Below, piece after piece: positions 17,077 through 24,717 of a stretch of DNA of 64,000 bases (position 1 is the first letter of the stretch; each line of letters starts with the position of its first letter). The position numbers and the translations under genes were made by a program. Under the pieces are notes generated by a model. It saw nothing but the letters and a program-made list of their open reading frames with translations, searched no databases and was not told where the DNA came from. The DNA comes from Paenibacillus sp. DMB20. GTDB taxonomy: Bacteria; Bacillota; Bacilli; Paenibacillales; Paenibacillaceae. Where the stretch lies: positions 1 to 64,000 of the forward strand of contig NZ_LAZU01000033.1 of NCBI RefSeq assembly GCF_000987955.1. The letters are read 5' to 3'.

Positions 17077-17940
17077 TTATTTGCGGTGTTTGCTCGATAT
17101 GATGTTGTGGGTTTTCGTTAAATATTTCTTTACATTGCGGTATTCCGCGCTCGCGACGCCGGCAAAAAGGATATCGACGACCGTCAGCATGGCGATTCTC
17201 GACCCCATCGCTCCGCTGCGGATCGTCAATTCCGGCGTGGAGATGCTGAGCACGATATTCGCCTTTTCCGCCAATTCGCTCTTGTTGTATTTCGTGATCG
17301 CAATGATGTTGGCACCGTTCTTCTTCGCGATGTCGAGAGCATCCAAGATTTCAACCGTATTCCCCGAATTGGATATGAAAATGGCTACGTCGTTCTTTTC
17401 AAGGAGTGTTGCCGCTGTAAGCTGGCTGTGCCCGTCGGTATAGGTGTGGCACATTTTATTGATTCGCGTGAATTTCTGCTCCGCATCAATACCGACAAGG
17501 CCGGAAGCGCCGATGCCGAAAAACACGATCCGCTTGCATTCCCGAAGCACTTTCACCGCACGCGCAATCGCCTCCTTATTGATCACGCTGAGCGTGTCTT
17601 CGATGGATTTGATATTGTTTCTGGAAATGTTGGAGATGATCGTTGTCAGGTCGTCGCCGGGCTGGATATCCGTGTATTGATGCTTTTGCTCCTCGTCCAT
17701 CGAGCCCAGCGAGGCCGAAATGCTGACGATAAAGCTGCGGTAGCCGCTGTACCCCATCGTTTTGCAAAACCGGAGCACCGAAGCATCGCTGGTCTTCGTC
17801 AGCTGGGCGAGGCTTTTGATCGACAGATGCGGAATTTCTTCAAGGTTGTCCAGAATATATTCCGCGAGCGTCCTCTCTACGGGTGTCAGGCTGTCCTTCA
17901 TGTCCCGGATCTTGATTAAAATATTATCGTTGATTGACAT
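17077..17940 (-). CDS. murR: RpiR-family regulator of the MurNAc operon (MurR-like)
   Basis: The 287-aa protein has the RpiR layout: an N-terminal helix-turn-helix (LTPVERTLAEYILDN, LSIKSLAQLTKTSDASVLRFCKTMGYSGYRSF, about residues 17-75) and a C-terminal SIS sugar-phosphate domain (RIVFFGIGASGLVGIDAEQKF, ISNSGNTVEILDAL). In characterised systems MurR senses MurNAc-6-phosphate. It lies directly upstream of murQ but has its own terminator. The shared 15-bp dyad before murQ and GH4 is its likely site. The name rests on context, since RpiR proteins are similar to each other. Confidence 0.85.
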   Translation of the reverse strand: MSINDNILIKIRDMKDSLTPVERTLAEYILDNLEEIPHLSIKSLAQLTKTSDASVLRFCKTMGYSGYRSFIVSISASLGSMDEEQKHQYTDIQPGDDLTTIISNISRNNIKSIEDTLSVINKEAIARAVKVLRECKRIVFFGIGASGLVGIDAEQKFTRINKMCHTYTDGHSQLTAATLLEKNDVAIFISNSGNTVEILDALDIAKKNGANIIAITKYNKSELAEKANIVLSISTPELTIRSGAMGSRIAMLTVVDILFAGVASAEYRNVKKYLTKTHNIISSKHRK

Positions 17941-18111
17941 ATCCTTTTCCTACTCATCCTCTGGTCTATAAAATAGTATTGCACCGTATTCATATCTGAT
18001 TGATCTTAAACCTGCTTGCATTTTGATAAAAATCAATATCATCATAAGCTCAATCGGTTCAAAATACAAGCCGAATCTGCCAGCTTGCCTTATAGCCCCC
18101 TCTCAATCACT

Positions 18112-18126
18112 CGAAATTTTATTTCA
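18112..18126 (+). promoter_or_regulatory. Predicted MurR operator upstream of the GH4 gene
   Basis: CGAAATTTTATTTCA is identical to the sequence before murQ. A related dyad GAATATTAATTC lies at 18147-18158, nearer the promoter. The two copies link the divergent operons to one regulator. Confidence 0.6.
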
Positions 18127-18166
18127 TTATCAATCTATCATTTTGGAATATTAATTCTATTTTATA

Positions 18167-18196
18167 TTGCGGGAATTCGAAATGCAATGCTATAAT
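18167..18196 (+). promoter_or_regulatory. Promoter of the GH4-kinase operon
   Basis: TTGCGG (18167-18172), an 18-bp spacer and TATAAT (18191-18196) lie 60 bp before the GH4 start. Confidence 0.6.
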
Positions 18197-18256
18197 AACA
18201 GCGAATCGAGACGATTGATTTCCGCTTTTTCGCGGAATGAAAGGACGGGATAACGG

Positions 18257-19556
18257 ATGGGCAAAAAATTGAAAATCGCAATTGTTGGAGCAGGCAGCAC
18301 CTATACGCCGGAACTGATCGAAGGGATTATTAAACGCAAAAGCGTTCTGCCTCTGGATGAGCTTGTCCTGATGGATATCGATACGCGAAAACTGGACATT
18401 GTCGGGAGCCTGTGCGAACGCATGATCCAGGCCGAAGACATGACCTGCCGCGTTATCAAAACGCAGGATCTGGATGAGGCATTGAAGGATGCAAGTTTCG
18501 TGCTCGGTCAAATCCGGGTAGGCAAGCTGCCCGCACGCGTGCTGGATGAAACCATTCCGCTCAAGTACGGCATGATCGGACAGGAAACCTGCGGGATCGG
18601 CGGCTTTTTTTAAAGCGATGCGGACCATTCCGGTCATGCTGCATATCGCGGAGCGAATGAAAGAGCTATGTCCCGACGCCTGGCTTATCAACTTCTCCAA
18701 CCCGGCCGGAATCATCACCGAAGCGCTGCTGAATCATTCCGATGTGAAAATGCTCGGACTGTGCAATGTTCCGTTCAACATGTTCAAGAGCATTCGCGAA
18801 ACGCTTCAGTTGAAGGATCCGAACTTCACTTATGTCGGCTTGAACCATCTCAGCTGGATTACCGCCATTGAACAGGACGGCAAAGATTATTTGAAGACGG
18901 CTCTCGAAATGGGACTGAACAGCGAAGCGATGAAGAACATTCCTTCAAGCGGCTTCAGCAAGGAATTGGTCCAGATGGTCGGCGCCATCCCGTCATCTTA
19001 TTTGGAATATTACTATTTCAAGAACAAGAAGCTGAAGCTTCTCCAGGAAAGCGAACTGACGCGCGGAGAGAAATGCATGCAAATCGAAGAAGAACTGCTT
19101 GGCATTTACTCCGATTCGGAGCTGCACAGCAAGCCCGAGCTCCTGTCTTCCCGCGGCGGAGCGAATTACTCGGAAGTTGCGATCAGCCTTGTCGATGCCA
19201 TTTATAACGATAAGCAAGAGGTTCACGTGGTTAACCTCTTGAACAACGGCGCTCTGGAATTTATGAAGGACAGCGACGCGGTTGAAGTGTGTGCCGTCAT
19301 CGGCAAAGACGGCGCGAAGCCGATAAAAGCTCCCGGTTTCGATAATGAACATATCATCGATTATATGAGAATGGTTAAAGCTTACGAGCGCGAAACGGTA
19401 GCCGCGGCCGTGCGCGGCGATGAGGATGCCGCCATGCGCGCGCTCCTGATGAACCCGCTGGTGGGCGACTACGATGCCGCCTACAACTGCTTCCATGAGC
19501 TGAAGGAAGCCCACCGGGAATATCTGCCGCAATTTTTCGTGAAAGAAAAGATATGA
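18257..19556 (+). pseudogene. Glycoside hydrolase family 4 (6-phosphoglycosidase-like), frameshifted
   Basis: Removing one T from the T7 run at 18605-18611 joins IGQETCGIGGFF to KAMRTIPVMLHIAERM, giving 432 aa, normal for GH4. The NAD-binding start KIAIVGAGSTYTPELIEG, the phosphate-binding NPAGIITEA, GLCNVP (metal Cys) and GLNHLSW (metal His) are all present. GH4 enzymes use NAD+ and Mn2+ in a redox-elimination hydrolysis of 6-phospho-glycosides. In this locus the likely substrate is a 6-phosphorylated MurNAc-GlcNAc disaccharide, the step done by MupG in staphylococci. That substrate is inference. The last bases overlap the kinase start (ATGA). Confidence 0.82.
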
Positions 19557-20578
19557 TGACGGAAAAGCGGTATGTGATCGGCGTAGACGGCGGCAACAGC
19601 AAGACGGACTACTTCCTGTTTGATATGGACGGGACATTCGTGGACCATATCCACGCCGGAACGTGCAGTCATGAGCGTTTTCCGGACGCCTATGAGAGCT
19701 CGTACCGGATCATGAACGAGAACATTACGGAGCTGCTGGCACGAAATCGGTTGACACTGGACCAGGTATCCGCCGCAGCCTTTGGCTTGGCGGGGGCGGA
19801 CGTCCCTTCGCAAAAGGAAAACCTGTGCCGGGTTATCGAGCGGATCGGCTTTACCCGTTATGCCGTGGACAACGACTCCTTTCTGGGCGTGAAGGCCGGC
19901 TGCGGTAAAGGCTATGGCATCTGCTCGATCAACGGATCCGGCACGGTTACCGGCGGTATATCCCCAACCGGTAAACGCTTGCAGGTTGGCGGCGTAGGCA
20001 GCGAACTGGCCGGCGATGAGGCAGGCGGGTACTTTTTGGCCAGAAAGGTGCTTCGGGCGGTGTATGATTATTTCTACCGCCTCGGACCGGAGACCCGGAT
20101 GACGGAACCGGTCATGGAGCTTCTGCAAATTCCCGGCAAGCCCTATTTCATGGAGTACGCCGTGGAAGGCGTAGTCAACCGGACGCTGCCCAATACCGAG
20201 CTGATTCAAATTCTGTTCGCCGCTGCGGATCAGGGGGATGAAGCCGCGCTTCGGATTTTGGACCACAGCGCACAGCAGCTGGCCTGCTCTACCGTAGGGT
20301 GCATGCATAACCTGGATTTCGGTCCGGAGGTGGACATCGTGATGGCCGGCTCGGTGTGGGTAAAGGTCGCCAGTCCGGTCCTGCGGGATCTTTACAAGGC
20401 ATACGTCGAATCCTTTGCACGTCACCGGTGCAATTTCATTCTGCTCGAGGTGCCGCCCGCCACGGGCGCCATCCTGTGGGCGCTGGAGCTTCATCGCGGC
20501 CATCCGGCGGACTCCGCAACCAGGGCCATGATCATCGATTCGGTTGAAAAGATTCAAAAAGGGCTATCCCCTGCTTGA
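19553..20578 (+). CDS. BadF/BadG-type amino-sugar kinase (MurNAc/GlcNAc kinase-like)
   Basis: The 341-aa ASKHA-fold kinase has phosphate-1 motif GVDGGNSKTDYFLFD, FGLAGADVPSQ, VDNDSFLGVKAG and phosphate-2 motif SINGSGTVTGG, followed by GVGSELAGDEAGGYFLAR. Clostridial MurK of this family phosphorylates both MurNAc and GlcNAc. An ABC importer delivers unphosphorylated sugar, so MurQ needs such a kinase, and this gene supplies it. The ATG overlaps the GH4 stop as ATGA, indicating coupled translation. Whether it acts on the disaccharide or the monosaccharide is open. Confidence 0.87.
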   Translation: MMTEKRYVIGVDGGNSKTDYFLFDMDGTFVDHIHAGTCSHERFPDAYESSYRIMNENITELLARNRLTLDQVSAAAFGLAGADVPSQKENLCRVIERIGFTRYAVDNDSFLGVKAGCGKGYGICSINGSGTVTGGISPTGKRLQVGGVGSELAGDEAGGYFLARKVLRAVYDYFYRLGPETRMTEPVMELLQIPGKPYFMEYAVEGVVNRTLPNTELIQILFAAADQGDEAALRILDHSAQQLACSTVGCMHNLDFGPEVDIVMAGSVWVKVASPVLRDLYKAYVESFARHRCNFILLEVPPATGAILWALELHRGHPADSATRAMIIDSVEKIQKGLSPA

Positions 20579-20625
20579 TTTCTTCAAAATCATTCCAGAA
20601 TTATCCTGGCAAGACAATGAAAAAA

Positions 20626-20670
20626 AAGAGACGGCCATCATGAAAGAGCATTTCATGACGGCCGTCTCTT
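20626..20670. terminator. Bidirectional intrinsic terminator
   Basis: AAGAGACGGCC and GGCCGTCTCTT, extended by TCATGAAA/TTTCATGA, make a long stem. It closes the kinase operon and the convergent gene on the right. Confidence 0.85.
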
Positions 20671-20686
20671 CATTATATGTAATAAG

Positions 20687-21293
20687 TCAAACGGCTTGTT
20701 CCTGATACTGAACATCCCTGATTCTCTGAACCGCAGCAGCGGATCTAGAATTTTCCAGACCCGGATAGTCGGAAAGCTTCCCTTCATATACCACTTCAAG
20801 CTCCGGATGAAGCAGGAAGCAATGCGGAGTGACTAAACCGGACGGCCGGTTCCAGAGCCAAATCCCCGCTTTTTTCAACGTTTCAACAACAAACTGCGAA
20901 CAGAAAAACGCATTTTTCGGCTCGTAATTCATATTCACCATGACCCCGAACAATCCCATCAGATTGTAGCGGTAGTCCTCCTTGTTTCTTTCGTATTGAG
21001 CAATCGCTTTTTTTTAGCGCCGTACGTTGTTTGTCCGTAACCTCCAAACGCAGAACCACGCATCGGGTAGAAGGAAAATGGCTGTATAGGCCTGAGTGAA
21101 TATCTTCTCTGACGAACCCGCCCCTCCACGGATTCGCATGATGCTTTCGGCCAAAGCTGTAAGTTTCGCGCAATCCCTCGTCTAAGGCGAGCGAAGCGTG
21201 ATTATAAGGTGCGGAAGTAAATAACTTGATGAGCCTTGTAAAAAGCGTCCCCGTATCCGTTAATAATACATAAACATAATGCTGATGAGTCAT
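20687..21293 (-). pseudogene. YiiX-like permuted papain-fold (NlpC/P60-type) protein, frameshifted
   Basis: Two frames join after removing one T from the T8 run (21008-21015): TDKQRTALKK continues as AIAQYERNKEDYRYNLMGLFGVM, for about 201 aa. SAPYNHASLALDE supplies the conserved early His, and NAFFCSQFVVETLKKAG the late Cys, the order seen in circularly permuted NlpC/P60 (YiiX/YebB) proteins. Family members are thiol hydrolases of amide bonds. The substrate is unknown and no signal peptide is seen. The gene stands alone. Confidence 0.72.
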
Positions 21294-21385
21294 TTCCTAT
21301 TCCTCCAAGCCACTTGAATCTCATAGCATTATTGTAGTCGCGGGACGATCAATTCAAAACCGACCGGAGAAGAGGATAAAGCCTG

Positions 21386-21401
21386 GACCAAAGTCTTGGT
21401 C
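21386..21401. promoter_or_regulatory. Operator-like dyad between csaA and the YiiX-like gene
   Basis: GACCAAAGTCTTGGTC is a dyad with 6-bp arms. A related sequence with GGACCA and TGGTCC arms lies at 24551-24578. NarL/LuxR-type response regulators bind such GACC/GGTC dyads in some Bacillota, but no such regulator is in the window. Confidence 0.25.
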
Positions 21402-21446
21402 TATTCTGGACGAAGCACCTGAACTGAACCGAGCCGAGTCATAAAA

Positions 21447-21776
21447 TCAAGCAATCGGGGTACCATCGGGCACTTGATGATCCGGCCTAAGCAGCACGAC
21501 GTCGCCTTTCTCCGGCGTCCCGCCCAGAACAAGCACCTCCGACTTAAACCCCGCAATTCTCCTTGGCGGAAAATTGACAACGGCAACAATTTGGCGGCCT
21601 TCCAGCTCCTCCGGTTTATACCGCCGGGTAATTTGTGCCGAGGAATCCTTCACGCCCAGGTCGCCGAAATCGATTCTCAGCTTAATGGATGGATTTCGGG
21701 CTTCGGGAAAAGGTTCTGCTTTTAAAATCGTTCCAATCCGGATATCCAGCTTCAAAAAGTCTTCGATCGTTGCCAT
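21447..21776 (-). CDS. csaA: CsaA, tRNA-binding chaperone-like protein
   Basis: The 109-aa OB-fold protein (FLKLDIRIGTILKAEPFPEARNPSIKLRIDFG, then SSAQITRRYKPEELEGRQIVAVVNFPPRRIAGFKSEVLVLGG) matches CsaA along its full length. The family is homologous to the tRNA-binding domain of methionyl-tRNA synthetase and has been linked to protein export in B. subtilis. It is transcribed alone; AGGAGA lies upstream of the ATG at 21776. Confidence 0.92.
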   Translation of the reverse strand: MATIEDFLKLDIRIGTILKAEPFPEARNPSIKLRIDFGDLGVKDSSAQITRRYKPEELEGRQIVAVVNFPPRRIAGFKSEVLVLGGTPEKGDVVLLRPDHQVPDGTPIA

Positions 21777-21831
21777 GACTAATGATCTCTCCTTTATGTG
21801 AGCATGCCGATGGTTATCTTACCAATTAATA

Positions 21832-22030
21832 TTACTTCTCATTTTCGCCCATCAACCAGTCCTGCTTCTTCAGCGTATAGTGATGGTGCAGTTCGTCATC
21901 TATCTCTATCACGTTCTCCATTGTGAACCCGCATTTCAGGATAACTTTATTGGATGGAATGTTTTGAATTAACGCGACGGCATTTAAAACCTGCTCCTCC
22001 GTATTCTCAAACAGATAATTCGATGATCAG
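21832..22030 (-). pseudogene. C-terminal remnant of a GNAT acetyltransferase
   Basis: On the minus strand an open stretch reads NYLFENTEEQVLNAVALIQNIPSNKVILKCGF, then TMENVIEIDDELHHHYTLKK and a stop at 21832. NIPSNKVILKCGF is the usual last helix of ribosomal-protein-type GNATs (N-x-x-S-x-x-x-x-x-x-x-G-F). No acetyl-CoA loop or start codon is found upstream, and the sequence to about 22130 carries stops. It is a decayed gene end. Confidence 0.5.
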
Positions 22031-22133
22031 ATCAGGATCTTTCCGTTTTAGCAACGTTAAATTAGTCAAAATGCGTTCTCCTTTGCTGAATGAAGCCATA
22101 AGTTCTCATATTTTCTCTTGTTGTTGCCGAATG

Positions 22134-22664
22134 CTAATGATTTGCCGATTCCCAATCACGCCGAGCCCGCTCCATCATGTTCGAAATAAACGGGGCCTTT
22201 ACCTCTGTATACCGTACCCGATCATCGCTGTATAACGTTTGCAGTTCCTTTTTCAACGCGGCATACTCCCGGCGGGCTTCGGGATGCTTGATCAAATAAT
22301 CGCGAAACCTGATATTTTGAAGCCAGTGCTCTCCCCCATGTTCATAGATATGCAAATGATGGGTACCGGCTCTCCATAATCCTTTGCGAAAAAACATCCT
22401 TTCCGGGAACTCCGGTTTATGTACATATTCATAACCTGCAGCTTCCAAACGCTTAATGTAGTCGGGGGTCACGAGGCATAATTCTTGAACCCCGGCCATC
22501 ATATCGATGACCGGCTTGGCCGCCAGCCCCGGCACGGATGTGCTTCCAATATGCTCCATATGTTCGCAGATCCCCTGAAGGGCAGTTAAAATAGCGTCTC
22601 TCTCCGCCTCATAACTTTTGGGCCAATCCGGACTGTATTCATGGATTTCTACTTTACCTCTCAT
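22134..22664 (-). CDS. GrpB family protein (UPF0157, nucleotidyltransferase fold)
   Basis: The 176-aa protein reads KVEIHEYSPDWPKSYEAERDAILTAL, then EHMEHIGSTSVPGLAAKPVIDMMAGV, the core motif of GrpB/UPF0157, a nucleotidyltransferase-like fold. AGTHHLHIYEHGGEHWLQNIRFRDYL is the typical second half. The ATG at 22664 follows GGAGGG; the ORF could extend 11 codons further, but the ribosome site decides. The biochemical role is not established. Confidence 0.88.
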   Translation of the reverse strand: MRGKVEIHEYSPDWPKSYEAERDAILTALQGICEHMEHIGSTSVPGLAAKPVIDMMAGVQELCLVTPDYIKRLEAAGYEYVHKPEFPERMFFRKGLWRAGTHHLHIYEHGGEHWLQNIRFRDYLIKHPEARREYAALKKELQTLYSDDRVRYTEVKAPFISNMMERARRDWESANH

Positions 22665-22709
22665 GCTCAACCCTCCTTTGTCTTCCTCAAAGACCAATCT
22701 GAAATCCGT

Positions 22710-23594
22710 TTATCGGTATGCTCGAATTCCATCCTCGAAGGCCTGTTTATCGTTATGCTCCAAGCCGTGCAGCGCCTCCTGCAATGCAAACGTACTTTTA
22801 TAAAAATAAATCCTTTCCAGCATATCCTCGCCATCCCCAGCTTGATACATCTCAAGGCACCTTCTCAGGAACGTTTCTCCGTAGCCGGACAACAGTCCGG
22901 CAAAATCGTAGGCTGGATCGCCGATTTCCGAACCGCCAAAATCAAGGATTCCCGTAATTCTGCCGGCATCCTTATCCCACAAAATGTTGGACGTGCCGAA
23001 ATCCCCGTGAATCAATGTCCGCTCGGCATGCAGATGGGCTGCTCCGTCCAGAAAGTGTTCAAATTGGTTTGAGACGGTTTGGCGGGCTTCCGGTCTCATC
23101 CAGGGATAAAGCTTTAATTTGATATTTTGATATAGGCCTTCAAAATAAGGACGGATTGGCGTCTGATTCTGCTTGTAAAAGGACGGGATGGCCTCTTGCG
23201 GGATATTGTGCAGCTCTTGCAGAAAGGTGACAAGCTGTGATGCAATTCCGCTCAGGATTTCATCATTTTCGATGCCAAGCAGGTCTTCCTTCCATAACGG
23301 AGAGCCTGGAATGCAATGGTACCCCATGAATGCCTTACCGACTTCATTTTCCTTAAAGGATTGATAAATCGGATTGGGAATAGGCAGGGTGATATATGGC
23401 CCCACGGCTACCAATAGCTCGGTCTCGGTTTGCAACTGTTTCATGCCGTCCGTATATTTGGGAAATCTGAAAACAACCGACTGGTTGACGAGGAATACAT
23501 CGTTGTTCTGTCCATGCGTATATGGCTCTATATGGTTGATCCGAAAATCAGGATAAAGATGGCGGACAACCTCCATTTTAACTGCGTAGGTCAT
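22710..23594 (-). CDS. Aminoglycoside phosphotransferase (APH) family kinase
   Basis: The 294-aa kinase-like protein has the catalytic loop LIHGDFGTSNILWD (about residue 195) and metal-binding ITGILDFGGSEIGDPAYDFAGLL. The N-lobe shows NDVFLVNQSVVFRFP. Family members phosphorylate aminoglycosides, macrolides or small metabolites. Similarity here is closest to macrolide 2'-phosphotransferase-like and uncharacterised APH proteins, so resistance is only possible. The ATG at 23594 lies 6 bases after AAGGAG. It sits 45 bp upstream of grpB in the same direction. Confidence 0.85.
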   Translation of the reverse strand: MTYAVKMEVVRHLYPDFRINHIEPYTHGQNNDVFLVNQSVVFRFPKYTDGMKQLQTETELLVAVGPYITLPIPNPIYQSFKENEVGKAFMGYHCIPGSPLWKEDLLGIENDEILSGIASQLVTFLQELHNIPQEAIPSFYKQNQTPIRPYFEGLYQNIKLKLYPWMRPEARQTVSNQFEHFLDGAAHLHAERTLIHGDFGTSNILWDKDAGRITGILDFGGSEIGDPAYDFAGLLSGYGETFLRRCLEMYQAGDGEDMLERIYFYKSTFALQEALHGLEHNDKQAFEDGIRAYR

Positions 23595-23630
23595 ATTAAA
23601 CTCCTTGGTTCCATAATTCATTGAAAGAGA

Positions 23631-24265
23631 CTACGAGCTGGTGGCCCCTCCTTTGATCTTACTGCTTATTGTTTTTTTTATCCATTCTTTATACTCGGGT
23701 AGAGTATACTCGTCGGATTTAACCACGGTCCACCGTCCGTCTTTCCGTTCCAGATGTAAATGGATCAGCAGTTCCCCTCTGGCAACGTCAAAATCATCCT
23801 TGACATAGATCAAGCTGCCATGGACTCGGACAATGGCTTGACGATCATTCATCTGCCGGACTTTAATTCTCTCATGGCTTTCTTCTTGAACATTTGCATC
23901 GCTCAGATTGAAGTCACGAGTGTTCTCCACATCGTTTTTTTTCAACGTTTATGCCTTTCTTGCTATCGGTGCCCTTTTTTTAAATCCGGATACCGGTTCC
24001 ACAGAATCTCCATATCCTTGTGAAGAACGGCTTTCGTTCTAAGATGGAAATATTCTCTGACCACCTTGATATATTCCTCCCACTGCGCAGGCGAAGGTTC
24101 CACGAAAACGGAGGACCCGGAACCGGACAGTGCGGTTTGAACAACAGCTTTATTCGAGACGTCTGATTTTATGGCATCATCGTTCTCTACCCCGGCAGAT
24201 CTATCGCTGCAGCCAAGGAGCAGCACTAGCGCCAGCAAAGGCGGTAGAAAGAACTTTCCCACCAT
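23631..24265 (-). pseudogene. Lipoprotein of unknown function, two frameshifts
   Basis: The start MVGKFFLPPLLALVLLLGCSD is a lipoprotein signal with Cys at about 20 (ATG at 24265 after GAGGAG). The frame breaks in a T7 run (23975-23981) and a T8 run (23935-23942). Removing one base from each gives RYPDLKKGTDSKKGINVEKNDVENTRDF and one protein of about 210 aa. The C-terminal half (VRQMNDRQAIVRVHGSLIYV, DGRWTVVKSDEY) looks like a small extracytoplasmic beta-rich domain. I do not recognise the family. Confidence 0.6.
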
Positions 24266-24717
24266 TAACACTCCTCTCGTCGGAATTACATGTCCCACAA
24301 CAAGTTGAACTCCATTTACTTGATCCTCACTAAATTTAACCAAAAAAAAGAGAAGCTTTTCAATTATCGATAGCTTCTGTTTAACTCGCTCAATCCTAAA
24401 TTCTATTAAGCAAGAACCTTCAATACATCATCGATTTTTTTTAGAATTGGAGAGTATCCCATAATTCATCCACGCAAAGAGTTGGTGACAATTAGAAAAA
24501 TTTTGCGATTTTTCTCGGCAGGCTGCCCGGTGAGCGTTAAGTTGCGAACTGGACCAAGGTCTATCAGCAGTCTGGTCCTAAGGCTATTTTATCGACAACA
24601 TAGACTGGTTAAAATTAGGACATTACCGAAGAGGAGGTCGATGCGGCATGAACGAAGAGATTCGAAAGTAACAAACGGAATGGACGCATTATACTAAATA
24701 CTTGTTAAGAGGAGAAT
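24266..24717. other. Intergenic region with hairpins, no supported gene
   Basis: A stem AGAAGCT/AGCTTCT lies at about 24351-24379. A dyad GGACCA/TGGTCC lies at 24551-24578, followed by a GAGGAGGTCGATGC ribosome-site-like sequence at about 24630 leading only to very short frames. This looks like the promoter and leader of a gene that was deleted before the S41 peptidase gene. Confidence 0.3.

Noticed and set aside
24482..24697. 71-aa plus-strand frame before the S41 peptidase.
   Set aside because: Arg-rich composition without family similarity; it overlaps hairpins and a likely promoter remnant.
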